Of a stretch of DNA of 64,000 nucleotides, positions 34,765 to 43,240 are shown piece after piece. The notes beneath the pieces are model-generated. The model saw only the letters and a list, made by a program, of their open reading frames with translations. It did no database searches and was not told the DNA's origin. Made by a program: the position numbers and the translations under genes. The stretch's first letter is position 1. Each line of letters begins with the position of its first letter. This DNA comes from Ruegeria sp. THAF33 (lineage in GTDB: Bacteria > Pseudomonadota > Alphaproteobacteria > Rhodobacterales > Rhodobacteraceae): contig NZ_CP045384.1 in NCBI RefSeq assembly GCF_009363615.1, forward strand, positions 164,501-228,500, in the 5' to 3' direction.

Positions 34765-36468
34765 ATGCCATATCGCGCCCCAATCTCAGATTATCAATTT
34801 CTGCTGGACCATGTCGTCGGGTTCGACCAGGTCGCCGCCACCGAGACTTTTGCAGATGCCAGCGCCGATGTCGTCACGGCCATCCTGACCGAAGCGGCCA
34901 AGATGAGCGAAGAGGTTCTGGCCCCGTTGCAGCGTGCCGGTGATCTGGAACCGGCGCGGCTTGAGAATGGCGTGCTCCGCAGCTCTCCGGGTTATGCCGA
35001 TGGCTGGAAGGCGATTGCCGAAGGCGGGTGGATCGGGATCAGCGCTGATCCCCAATTTGGCGGAATGGGCCTGCCGATGGCTGTCACCACTGCCGTGAAC
35101 GAGATGATGAGCGCCGCTTGCCTGTCGCTGCAACTTGCTCCGCTGATGGCGCAGGGCCAGATCGAGGCGTTGGAACATCACGCCAGCGACGAATTGAAGT
35201 CGCTGTATCTGCCCAAAATGATTTCGGGTGAATGGTCTGCTACCATGAACCTGACCGAAGCTCAGGCCGGATCGGATGTGGGCGCGCTGACCTCGAAGGC
35301 TGAGCCAAATGGTGATGGCACATACTCGGTGACCGGGCAGAAGATCTTCATCTCCTGGGGCGACAACGACTTTGCTGAAAATGTCTGCCATCTGGTTCTG
35401 GCCCGCCTGCCGGACGGTGTGCCCGGCACCAAGGGCATTTCCTTGTTTCTGGTGCCGAAATACATCCCCGATGCGGATGGCAATCCCGGCGTGGCCAACG
35501 ACCTGAAGGTTGTTTCCGTCGAACACAAGATGGGCCTGCATGGCTCTCCCACCTGCGTGATGCAATATGACGGCGCCAAAGGATGGCTTGTCGGTAAGGA
35601 ACATGGCGGTATGGCGGCCATGTTCACCATGATGAACAACGCCCGCCTGGGCGTGGGTGGCCAAGGTGTGGGCGTTGCGGAAGGCGCCTATCAGCATGCT
35701 TTGGCCTATGCGCTGGAACGCAAGCAGGGCAGGACGCCTTCAGGTAAGATCATCGATCATGCGGATGTGCGTCGCATGATCATGGATATGCGCGCCGATA
35801 TCTTTGCAGCTCGGGCGATTCTTCTGGCCAACGCGACCGCGATTGACATGGCGAAAGCCACCGGCGACGCCGATTGGGCCGCGCGGGCCGCGTTGTTGAC
35901 GCCAATCGGCAAGAACTTTGGGGCCCGGACCGGGATACGCGTGGCCGAAACCGGCGTACAGGTGCATGGCGGCATGGGCTTTGTCGAAGAAACAGGTGCG
36001 GCGCAATATTCCCGCGATGTTCGCGTGACCGCGATTTACGAGGGAACCGACGGCATTCAGGCCATGGACCTTGTTGCGCGCAAAATGATGGACGGGGGCG
36101 AGGCGGCTTCGAACCTTCTGGACGAGATCGAAGAACAGGCCGAACACGCGCGTACGACGATGCCCGATCTGGCCGGTCCAGTGTGGGAGGCAACAGAAAC
36201 CCTGCGCGAGGCAACCGAATGGTTGGTGGCGCAAGACGACATGAACGACCGATTTGCAGGCGCAACGGCCTATCTTCAGGCGTTTGCCCGGGTTCTTGGC
36301 GGGCATTATCACCTGTCCGCGGCTCTGGCTGATCCGGAAGGACCACGGGCCAAATTGGCGCGCTACTACATCAACGCCTTGTTGCCCGAGCATTCCGGGC
36401 TTCTGGCGCGGGTGCAAAGCGGCGCGGATGACCTCTTCTCGCTCAGCCCCGATGAGTTGGCGGCGTGA
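34765..36468 (+). CDS. Acyl-CoA dehydrogenase, DmdC-like (long form)
   Basis: 567 residues, of the long bacterial type with an added ~120-residue carboxy domain typical of DmdC (3-methylmercaptopropionyl-CoA dehydrogenase) and relatives. Motifs: FGGMGLPMAV, MNLTEAQAGSDVGALTSKA, ITGQKIFISWGD-like VTGQKIFISWGDND and HGGMGFVEETGAAQYSRD; the catalytic base is Glu426 in IYEGTDGIQAMD. FAD-linked, it would pass electrons to ETF and then to the ETF-QO at 50.3 kb. DMSP-sulfur substrate is suggested by family and by the marine context but cannot be separated from ordinary acyl-CoA use by sequence. Followed at once by the MBL gene. Confidence 0.87.
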   Translation: MPYRAPISDYQFLLDHVVGFDQVAATETFADASADVVTAILTEAAKMSEEVLAPLQRAGDLEPARLENGVLRSSPGYADGWKAIAEGGWIGISADPQFGGMGLPMAVTTAVNEMMSAACLSLQLAPLMAQGQIEALEHHASDELKSLYLPKMISGEWSATMNLTEAQAGSDVGALTSKAEPNGDGTYSVTGQKIFISWGDNDFAENVCHLVLARLPDGVPGTKGISLFLVPKYIPDADGNPGVANDLKVVSVEHKMGLHGSPTCVMQYDGAKGWLVGKEHGGMAAMFTMMNNARLGVGGQGVGVAEGAYQHALAYALERKQGRTPSGKIIDHADVRRMIMDMRADIFAARAILLANATAIDMAKATGDADWAARAALLTPIGKNFGARTGIRVAETGVQVHGGMGFVEETGAAQYSRDVRVTAIYEGTDGIQAMDLVARKMMDGGEAASNLLDEIEEQAEHARTTMPDLAGPVWEATETLREATEWLVAQDDMNDRFAGATAYLQAFARVLGGHYHLSAALADPEGPRAKLARYYINALLPEHSGLLARVQSGADDLFSLSPDELAA

Positions 36469-37514
36469 TGGACGGGGATCGCGTATCGGGGATCAGATAT
36501 CCGTGGGCGGAACCGCCCGCGCCGGGTGAAGCCGTCGAGGTTGCCGAGGGTGTACTGTGGATGCGCCTGCCTCTTCCGATGGCGCTGGATCACGTCAATA
36601 TCTACGCGCTGGACGATGGTGAAGGTTGGACGGTGATTGACACCGGGCTGTCGTCGAACAAGACGCGGCGTATCTGGGAAACCCTGATGGGCGGGCCTTT
36701 GAAAGGTAAACCGATCACCCGTGTGGTGGTGACGCATCATCATCCTGACCATGTCGGCAATGCCGGGTGGTTTCAGTCGGAACACGGGGCCGAGCTGGTC
36801 ACAAGCCGCACCTCATGGCTGTTCGCGCGGATGCTGACGCTGGATGTGCAAGAGACATGGCCGCAGGAAACGCTTGATTTCTATCGCAGCGCCGGCATGG
36901 CGCCCGAGGTTCTGAATGCGCGGATGAAGGATCGTCCGTTCAACTTTGCCGACACGGTTTACCCCATGCCGCTGGGCTTTACCCGGATCAAGCAGGGCGA
37001 CGTGATCCGAATGGGAGGGCGCGACTGGGATGTGCATATCGGCAATGGCCACGCGCCGGAACACGCCACTTTCTGGAGCCGTGACGACAATCTGGTGTTG
37101 AGCGGCGATCAGATTCTCAGCTCGATCAGTCCCAATCTGGGCGTCTATGCCACGGAACCGATGGCCGATCCGGTTTCAGCGTGGCTGGAAGCCTGCGAGC
37201 GGTTGCAGACACTTGCCCGGCCCGATCATCTGGTTCTGGGCGGGCACAAGCTGCCGTTTTCGGGCCTGCCGCTGAGGATGAAACAGCTGATCGACAACCA
37301 CCACGGCGCGTTGGACCGCCTGTTGAAGCATCTGCATCAACCCAGAGCGGCCGCGGATTGTTTTCTGCCACTGTTCAAACGCACGATCCGCGAAGGCGAA
37401 TATGGGCTTGCGCTGGTTGAGGCGGTTGCGCATGTGAATCATCTCTACCACATTGGTGCGGTAACCCGGACGCAACGCGCTGACGGGGCATGGCTGTACC
37501 AGCGCAAAGGGTAG
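36468..37514 (+). CDS. MBL-fold metallo-hydrolase linked to the acyl-CoA dehydrogenase
   Basis: 348 residues. Classic metallo-beta-lactamase fold with THHHPDHVG (His90, His91, His92, Asp94, His95) for two metal ions, GNGHAPEHATFW with a third ligand, LVLSGDQIL and GGHKLPF. A helical carboxy tail (~290-348) resembles the BLACT winged-helix extension of LACTB2-like thioesterases or nucleases. The ATG shares a base with the dehydrogenase stop, so the two are translated together. A CoA-thioester hydrolase in the same pathway is a fair guess. Confidence 0.85.
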   Translation: MDGDRVSGIRYPWAEPPAPGEAVEVAEGVLWMRLPLPMALDHVNIYALDDGEGWTVIDTGLSSNKTRRIWETLMGGPLKGKPITRVVVTHHHPDHVGNAGWFQSEHGAELVTSRTSWLFARMLTLDVQETWPQETLDFYRSAGMAPEVLNARMKDRPFNFADTVYPMPLGFTRIKQGDVIRMGGRDWDVHIGNGHAPEHATFWSRDDNLVLSGDQILSSISPNLGVYATEPMADPVSAWLEACERLQTLARPDHLVLGGHKLPFSGLPLRMKQLIDNHHGALDRLLKHLHQPRAAADCFLPLFKRTIREGEYGLALVEAVAHVNHLYHIGAVTRTQRADGAWLYQRKG

Positions 37515-37518
37515 AAGA

Positions 37519-37971
37519 ATGCAGGACCAGATCGAAACCTCGGCCGAGGCCGCCGAAGCCGCCGCTTTGCCGCGGTGTCACGAGGTGCACGCGGATCCCA
37601 ACGCCGAGTCCGGAGCCAAGGACCTGCCCGAGGGGTTGAGGAAGCCTGTTGCCAACAAAAGCCCGGCGCAATGGGCTTACGAGCGTCTGATCATGTATAT
37701 CCAGAACTTTGAAAAGACGCTGGACGGCGATCACGAAGTCGCCATGGGCTTTACCGGTGGCGATGCCGGCGTCATGCGGATCGAAGGGATGGGGTATTTC
37801 GACCCCGACATGATCACCTTTTACGGATCTGACGGAACCGGGGCCCGCACGCAATTGGTGCAGCATGTCAGCCAGTTGAACGTGATGCTGCGTGCCCTGC
37901 CCAAATCGGTCGAGGACAAACCCGCCAACCGCATCGGTTTCCGTCTGGCGGCGGATCTGGAAGACAGCTGA
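37519..37971 (+). CDS. DUF6173-like unknown protein
   Basis: 150 residues, soluble, no signal. The middle (SPAQWAYERLIMYIQNFEKTLD and MGFTGGDAGVMRIEGMGYFDPDMITFYG) resembles what I know as DUF6173, an uncharacterised Alphaproteobacterial family; the first ~50 residues are poorly conserved in type and Ala/Glu-rich. Four bases after the MBL gene, so in the same operon. Possible binding protein; no reaction is assignable. Confidence 0.7.
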   Translation: MQDQIETSAEAAEAAALPRCHEVHADPNAESGAKDLPEGLRKPVANKSPAQWAYERLIMYIQNFEKTLDGDHEVAMGFTGGDAGVMRIEGMGYFDPDMITFYGSDGTGARTQLVQHVSQLNVMLRALPKSVEDKPANRIGFRLAADLEDS

Positions 37972-38027
37972 CTTGCAATTCACGCTTGTGCGCCTTTGAA
38001 TGACTGCATCAGTCCGGAGGCGCACAC

Positions 38028-39869
38028 GTGACAAGGTTTTTTCAAGCAGTAACACATGCCTATGCAGGTGCCTGGGAACGGCGCCGGGTCTTTGTGCCAA
38101 TCTATATCGCTGTGCGCTTGCTGCTGGTGGCGCTGATCGCGCCGGGTGTGGCTGTGGCTGTCAATCTGGCGGTCTCTCTGTCAAATCAGACCGCTCTGAC
38201 CGATCAGGACATTGCGATGTTCCTGCTGTCTCCGGCAGGGTTCATCGCGGGTGTTGCGGTGCTCAGTCTGTTCTTGCTGGCCGAGGTGCTTGTGTTCGCG
38301 GTCATGGCCGGGTCCTTGCGTATGGGAGAAAACGACCCCTGGCGCGCAGGCAGCGCGGCACTGGCACTGAACCTGTCCCGCTTTCCGGCGCTGTTCGGGT
38401 TTGCCGTTCGGTTCATCCTGCGCGTTCTGCTGCTTGCCTTGCCGTTTGTGGCCATCGCGGGGTTGATCGCATGGTGGACGCTGACGGAATATGACATCAA
38501 TTATTACCTGACATTCCACCCTCCGGCCTTTCAGGTGGCCGTGGTTCTGATCGGGCTTGTCGTTCTTGCGTTGGCATGGGTGTTGATCCGCCGAATGTCG
38601 GGATGGGCGCTGGCGTTGCATCTGGTCCTGTTCGAGGGGGCCTCACCACGCGGAGCATTCGCGAAAAGCGAACAAAAGATGGAAGGCAAGCGAGGGCGTT
38701 TGAAGATCGAGCTTGCCCTTTGGCTGGGACTGCGGCTTTTGATTGCGGCTCTGATTGCGGCGGTGGCCAGTCTGTTGTTTGCGGTTGTGCCCTTGCAGGA
38801 AGGCGGCAGCCTCAGACTGGCATTGATCCTCAGCCTGATCATTGCGGGGCTTTGGTCCCTGGCGGGGTTGGTTCTGGCGGCCACGGCGCTGGGCGCATTG
38901 GCGGTCTTGCTGGACGGTTTCTTTGAAGCTGAGACCAAGGACGTTCCCCATCCCGAACCCCGAAGGATCCGCGTGCCGGTTCTTGTGACTGTCGTGGCGG
39001 CCTTGGCCGCGTTGGGCGTGGGCTTCTGGCTTGGGCAAAGCTTGCTGGAACGCGTGCAGGCGCCGGATCAAGCCGAGGTCATCGGCCATCGGGGCGCTGC
39101 GGCCTTGCGACCTGAAAACACAATGGCCTCGGTCCTGAAAGCGATCGAGGATGGTGCGGACTGGGTTGAGATAGACGTCCAGGAAACGGCGGATGATGTG
39201 GTTGTCGTGGCCCATGACAGCGATTTCATGAAGTTGGCCGGCGTCAACTTGAAGGTCTGGGATGCGACGATGCAGGATGTGGCTGATATCGACATCGGAA
39301 GCTGGTTCGGACCGGAATACGCCGCAGAGCGGACCCCGACCCTGCGAGAGGTTCTGGAAGCGGCCAAGGGCAAGTCGAAGGTTCTTATCGAGCTGAAATA
39401 TTATGGTCACGACGTCGATCTGGAAAATCGGGTGATCGGCCTTGTCGAAGAGCTTGGGATGCAGAACGACGTTGCCACCATGTCGCTGAAATACCCGGCC
39501 GTGCAAAAGATGGAAAAGTTGCGGCCCGACTGGCGCTCTGGTGTGCTGGCGGCCACGGCCATTGGGGATCTGTCGGGGTTGGAAGGTGAATTTGTCGCCG
39601 TCAATGCAGGCATGGTTACACCTGGGCTGATCCGCAAAGTGCAGGACGCTGGTAAGGATATCTATGTCTGGACGGTGAATGATCCGTTGCAGATGTCCAG
39701 GATGGCCTCGATGGGTGTGGATGGTTTGATTACCGACCGCCCGGCCATGGCCAATGAGGTTTTGCGCATACGCGCTGAAATGGGGCCGGGCGAGCGGCTG
39801 TTGCTGTGGCTGGCAACCACCTTTGGATTGCAGGTCGATACAGAGGCGATGCGCGATGAAAGTCCTTAA
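38028..39869 (+). CDS. Glycerophosphodiester phosphodiesterase with N-terminal membrane domain
   Basis: 613 residues. The first ~330 contain about eight hydrophobic helices (for example IYIAVRLLLVALIAPGVAVA, FPALFGFAVRFILRVLLLAL), like the GPDPase membrane domain in GlpQ relatives. The catalytic GDPD barrel follows: VIGHRGAAALRPENT (His354, Glu363), WVEIDVQETADD, VVVAHDSDF and IYVWTVNDP. It splits glycerophosphodiesters to glycerol-3-phosphate and an alcohol. The GTG at 38028 follows GGAGGCGCACAC. Its last 14 bases overlap the PLA2-like gene, which suggests joint breakdown of membrane lipids. Confidence 0.92.
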   Translation: MTRFFQAVTHAYAGAWERRRVFVPIYIAVRLLLVALIAPGVAVAVNLAVSLSNQTALTDQDIAMFLLSPAGFIAGVAVLSLFLLAEVLVFAVMAGSLRMGENDPWRAGSAALALNLSRFPALFGFAVRFILRVLLLALPFVAIAGLIAWWTLTEYDINYYLTFHPPAFQVAVVLIGLVVLALAWVLIRRMSGWALALHLVLFEGASPRGAFAKSEQKMEGKRGRLKIELALWLGLRLLIAALIAAVASLLFAVVPLQEGGSLRLALILSLIIAGLWSLAGLVLAATALGALAVLLDGFFEAETKDVPHPEPRRIRVPVLVTVVAALAALGVGFWLGQSLLERVQAPDQAEVIGHRGAAALRPENTMASVLKAIEDGADWVEIDVQETADDVVVVAHDSDFMKLAGVNLKVWDATMQDVADIDIGSWFGPEYAAERTPTLREVLEAAKGKSKVLIELKYYGHDVDLENRVIGLVEELGMQNDVATMSLKYPAVQKMEKLRPDWRSGVLAATAIGDLSGLEGEFVAVNAGMVTPGLIRKVQDAGKDIYVWTVNDPLQMSRMASMGVDGLITDRPAMANEVLRIRAEMGPGERLLLWLATTFGLQVDTEAMRDESP

Positions 39870-40395
39870 TATGGCCCTGTTTCTGTCTCTGCTGCCACTA
39901 TCGGCATGGGCACAGAATCTGATGCGCGGATTTGAAATGCCGGGCCACCGCGCCCTGATCGAGCAAAGCAAGGACGCCGAACTGACGTCGTTTGAAACCG
40001 ATGGCTGTTCAGGCGGGTTGTCAGCCAGTTGGCGCTGGGTGGCAAAGCAATTCCCACAGGTTGGCGCGCTATATCAAGAACACCCGCCGTGGGAGTACTG
40101 CTGCGTCATCCACGACCGGGCATATCACAATGCTGGCGGTGCAGAGACAGCTAACGAAAGCTATGAGGCACGTCTGGCAGCGGATGACGCCTTGCACGCC
40201 TGTGTGGTGCAGCACGGAGACAACCATGCCGAGGACTATGCCGACCAGTACGACATGTCGCCTGAACAGATTCGCAGCGTGCACGCGATCACTGCGGATG
40301 CAATGTACGGGGCGGTGCGATTCGGTGGCGGGCCGTGCAGCGGCCTGCCCTGGCGGTGGGGGTTCGGGTATCCCGGTTGTTCGGTTCTCAAGTAA
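39856..40395 (+). CDS. Exported phospholipase A2-like protein
   Basis: 179 residues with a signal peptide (MKVLNMALFLSLLPLSAWAQ). It has the bacterial/fungal PLA2-type core: DGCSGG (49-54) and CCVIHDRAYH (82-91) with the His86-Asp87 dyad, but the tyrosine/cysteine after HD deviates from the common HDxCY. A long helix (ESYEARLAADDALHACVVQHG) and a further cysteine pair close it. A phospholipase would supply lysolipid and then glycerophosphodiesters to the upstream GDPD, matching their 14-base overlap. Assignment is by motif only. Confidence 0.65.
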   Translation: MKVLNMALFLSLLPLSAWAQNLMRGFEMPGHRALIEQSKDAELTSFETDGCSGGLSASWRWVAKQFPQVGALYQEHPPWEYCCVIHDRAYHNAGGAETANESYEARLAADDALHACVVQHGDNHAEDYADQYDMSPEQIRSVHAITADAMYGAVRFGGGPCSGLPWRWGFGYPGCSVLK

Positions 40396-40484
40396 CAGCG
40401 TCCTGCGCGCGAATGACGTCGTGACAGGCGTTCTGTTTTCCATTATCCAACAGATCAAACACGCGAATTGGGAATCTGAGACTC

Positions 40485-40619
40485 ATGGCTGAACACAAGC
40501 ACGGCGAAATGGACATCACGGTCCAAACCAAGACATTCAACGGTTTCATCAAGGCCACCACGTGGTGTGTGGTCGCCATTGCCTTCCTGTGCCTGTTCCT
40601 GGCGGTTTTCGCCTCCTAA
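40485..40619 (+). CDS. aa3-type cytochrome c oxidase subunit IV
   Basis: Only 44 residues. MAEHKHGEMDITVQTKTFNG, then one membrane helix (ATTWCVVAIAFLCLFLAVF), matches the small subunit IV of alphaproteobacterial aa3 oxidases (Rhodobacter/Paracoccus type). It stabilises the oxidase but has no catalytic role. It stands apart from the main cox genes, as is common. The ATG has no strong site but the length and motif are exact. Confidence 0.85.
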   Translation: MAEHKHGEMDITVQTKTFNGFIKATTWCVVAIAFLCLFLAVFAS

Positions 40620-40636
40620 TCGTTTCGGGGGCTGAC

Positions 40637-41269
40637 TTGTTCAGGATATTGATTGCCTGCTTGCTGGCAGTGACAGTGGCGGGCTGCGCCAATTCGAACC
40701 GTCCACAGGCGGATCGGAACGAGATCGTGTCCCGGTCCTACCGTGATCCGGGGCCAGCGACCCTGACGCTGTACACAATGATCAATACACGCACCGGATC
40801 GGGCGCGCATACGTCGCTGATGATCTCGGGCAGCGAGCGGGTGATCTTTGACCCTGCCGGTTCGTTCCGGGCGGATGTGGTTCCGGTGAAGGATGATGTG
40901 CTTTACGGCATTACCCCGGCGGTCGAACGAGCTTATCGCAGCTCGCACGCGCGCGAGACGCATTATGCCCGCATACAGACTATTCAGGTGAGCCCGCAAC
41001 AGGCTGAAATCGCCTTGCAACTGGCAAAGCAATCCGGTCCGGTCGCTGGCGCATTCTGCACTAACTCGACTTCTCAACTGTTGAAGCAGGTGCCGGGGTT
41101 CGAGCAGATTGATGTGACGTTCTATCCGGTGAACCTGTCGGAACAGTTTGCGCAGATTCCGGGCGTCGTGACCGAAGAATATCGGGAAAATGACGATGCG
41201 GATCTGCAAAAAGGTTTGGCGGCAAACAATGCGCGTCTCAACCAGCTCGACGCTGTCTCAACTCAGTAG
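40637..41269 (+). CDS. Putative lipoprotein, papain-like-permutation candidate
   Basis: 210 residues from a TTG at 40637, chosen because GGGGGC lies just ahead and it directly starts a lipoprotein signal (MFRILIACLLAVTVAGC, Cys17 lipidated). The mature part has GSGAHTSLMIS (His58) and AGAFCTNSTSQLL (Cys141), an order (His before Cys) like permuted NlpC/P60 or LRAT-type hydrolases; the catalytic reading is speculation. Common in Rhodobacterales by appearance, no function known. Ends 12 bases inside the converging azlD gene. Confidence 0.65.
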   Translation: MFRILIACLLAVTVAGCANSNRPQADRNEIVSRSYRDPGPATLTLYTMINTRTGSGAHTSLMISGSERVIFDPAGSFRADVVPVKDDVLYGITPAVERAYRSSHARETHYARIQTIQVSPQQAEIALQLAKQSGPVAGAFCTNSTSQLLKQVPGFEQIDVTFYPVNLSEQFAQIPGVVTEEYRENDDADLQKGLAANNARLNQLDAVSTQ

Positions 41270-41590
41270 ATAAAGCAAACCATAGAGCGTGGCGGCCCCG
41301 GAAAAGATGGCCGCTATCACGTTTTTGCTGATCACTCCGACCGCCAGGGCAACGGCTGCCGCCGACATACGTGGCAGATCAGGCTGCCCTTCGGTGGCAG
41401 AGGGCCAAACGACCAGCGGTGCGATCAATGCGGGAAGGATGGCCACCGCTGTATATCGCAGGTGACGCAGCAGCCAAGGCGGCATCGGGCGATCACCCAC
41501 AAAACCGATAAAGACAAAGCGCAGCGCATAGCTGCCGATGGCAAGCCCGATGATAATGGTCCAGATGGTGACGGAATCGGGCTGTGTCAT
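41258..41590 (-). CDS. azlD: AzlD branched-chain amino acid exporter subunit
   Basis: 110 residues, four hydrophobic helices: IWTIIIGLAIGSYALRFVFI, LRHLRYTAVAILPALIAPLV, MSAAAVALAVGVISKNVIAA. It is the small partner of AzlC, together exporting branched-chain amino acids or analogues. The ATG at 41590 overlaps the azlC stop by four bases. Confidence 0.88.
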   Translation of the reverse strand: MTQPDSVTIWTIIIGLAIGSYALRFVFIGFVGDRPMPPWLLRHLRYTAVAILPALIAPLVVWPSATEGQPDLPRMSAAAVALAVGVISKNVIAAIFSGAATLYGLLYLLS

Positions 41591-42303
41591 TGTCGCGCCT
41601 TTCTGCGTTCGAGGATCAGTTCCGCCTGTGCACCGGCAACCATTCCAGCGCATCCGGCGATCAGCAGACCCAGATTGAACGGGATTACGACGGTCAACAA
41701 CGATACCGCGATGGCCACAAGGGCCGCGACCACATGTGCAAAGGTCCGCATCATCGGCCCTATCATGGCCAGAAAGGTGATAGGCAGGGCAAAATCCAGC
41801 GCCCAGCTTTCCGGTATTTGCGCACCCAGCACTGCGCCTAGATAAGTGCTCAGAATCCAAAGCGGTGTGATCGGCGTGACAGAGCCCACGAAATAGGCCA
41901 TGCGTAGTGGCACTGACAGGTCGGGCTCTTTCTCGAACCGCACGATTGAACAGGCATAAGATTGATCCACGGTCAGATATGCCGCAAAGGCACGCTGCCA
42001 CATGGGCGCGGAACCCAGGTAAGGTGTCAGTGATGCGGAATACATCGCCATACGCAGATTCACGGCCAGCGCCGAGATTATGATGATCACGGTCGGGGTG
42101 TTGTCCTGCAACAATTGCAACGCCGCGAATTGCGCGGCACCTGCAAAAACGGTCGATGTAAAGGCCATCGTCTGGACAAGGGTCAGCCCGGCTTCGGTCG
42201 CAAAAACACCAAACAGAAGGCCAAAGGGCACGGCGACGAAGATAAACGGCGTCCCGTCCCGAAAACCTTTCCAGAAGTATGACTTGGATGTGGCAGAGGC
42301 CAT
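41587..42303 (-). CDS. azlC: AzlC branched-chain amino acid exporter, large subunit
   Basis: 238 residues. FKDG-type FRDGTPFIFVAVPFGLLFGVF and MAFTSTVFAGAAQFAALQLL are typical of AzlC; several helices follow. Pairs with azlD. Divergent from fdhD with about 55 bases between starts, so both promoters are in that gap or overlap the coding ends. Confidence 0.9.
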   Translation of the reverse strand: MASATSKSYFWKGFRDGTPFIFVAVPFGLLFGVFATEAGLTLVQTMAFTSTVFAGAAQFAALQLLQDNTPTVIIIISALAVNLRMAMYSASLTPYLGSAPMWQRAFAAYLTVDQSYACSIVRFEKEPDLSVPLRMAYFVGSVTPITPLWILSTYLGAVLGAQIPESWALDFALPITFLAMIGPMMRTFAHVVAALVAIAVSLLTVVIPFNLGLLIAGCAGMVAGAQAELILERRKARQ

Positions 42304-42358
42304 GGCTAAATCCTATGGTGATTCATGCAGCAGTAACTGTCTTGGGAAGGGGTTGCAA

Positions 42359-43240
42359 TTGGCCACGGAATTCGATCTGTCGGACTATCTTATCGCCCCT
42401 GATCCGGGTGCGATGCGCCTGACCCGAGCGGTCGAGGGTGTGGACCAGAACGGTGAAATCAGCCAGATATCTGTGGTCGAGGAACGCCCGCTGACGATCT
42501 TCCTCAATTCGCAGGAAATCGTGACGGCGATGACGATTGGCGATTATCCCGAATATCTTGCGCTGGGCTTTCTGCGCAATCAGGGGATGCTGCTGTCGGA
42601 TGATGAAATCACGCGCGTGGAATATGACGACGACCTTGAAACCGTGATCGTCCGAACCGCGCGCGAAACATCTTATGAAGACAAACTGAAGAAAAAGACC
42701 CGCACCAGCGGGTGTGCCGTGGGTACTGTATTTGGCGACATGATGGAGGGGCTGGAAGACGTACAACTGCCGCAGGTTCAGGTGCGCACCTCCTGGCTGT
42801 ATGATCTGGCCTCGAAGATCAACCGCACTCCGTCGCTGTACCTCGAGGCCGGAGCGATTCACGGCACGGTCCTGTGCCGTGAAAACTGCCCGCTGGTCTA
42901 TATGGAGGACGTGGGCCGCCACAACGCCGTCGACAAGATCGCAGGCTGGATGCTGTCAGAAGATGAGTGTGCGGCGGACAAGATCCTCTATACCACTGGT
43001 CGCCTGACATCCGAGATGATAATCAAAACGGCGATGATGGGGATTCCGGTACTGGCGTCCCGCTCGGGCTTCACCGCCTGGGGCGTCGAGATCGCGCGCG
43101 AGGTCGGGCTGACGCTGATCGGGCGGATGCGCGGCCAGCGCTTTGTCTGCCTGTCGGGTGAGGATCGCCTGCTGCGCGACGTGGACCCGTCAACCGTAGC
43201 GATCGAAGACAGGAAACACCGCCGGAAAAGTGCAGGATGA
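42359..43240 (+). CDS. fdhD: Formate dehydrogenase accessory sulfurtransferase FdhD
   Basis: 293 residues from the TTG at 42359, preceded by GGGAAGGGG; another possible start is an ATG at 42302, overlapping azlC. FdhD transfers sulfur from IscS-type desulfurase to molybdenum-guanine cofactor, needed by formate dehydrogenase. NCPLVYMEDVGRHNAVDKIAG and TTGRLTSEMIIKTAMMGIPVLASRSG are diagnostic. The redox motif, CxxC in E. coli, is KTRTSGCAVGT here (Cys119), so only one cysteine remains. Heads a run of molybdenum genes; each following gene overlaps the one before by four bases. Confidence 0.9.
   Translation: MATEFDLSDYLIAPDPGAMRLTRAVEGVDQNGEISQISVVEERPLTIFLNSQEIVTAMTIGDYPEYLALGFLRNQGMLLSDDEITRVEYDDDLETVIVRTARETSYEDKLKKKTRTSGCAVGTVFGDMMEGLEDVQLPQVQVRTSWLYDLASKINRTPSLYLEAGAIHGTVLCRENCPLVYMEDVGRHNAVDKIAGWMLSEDECAADKILYTTGRLTSEMIIKTAMMGIPVLASRSGFTAWGVEIAREVGLTLIGRMRGQRFVCLSGEDRLLRDVDPSTVAIEDRKHRRKSAG

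Noticed and set aside
41591..42001. Extension of azlD to a 247-residue protein
   Set aside because: The upstream part lies in another frame of azlC; the 110-residue form has normal family length and the usual four-base overlap.
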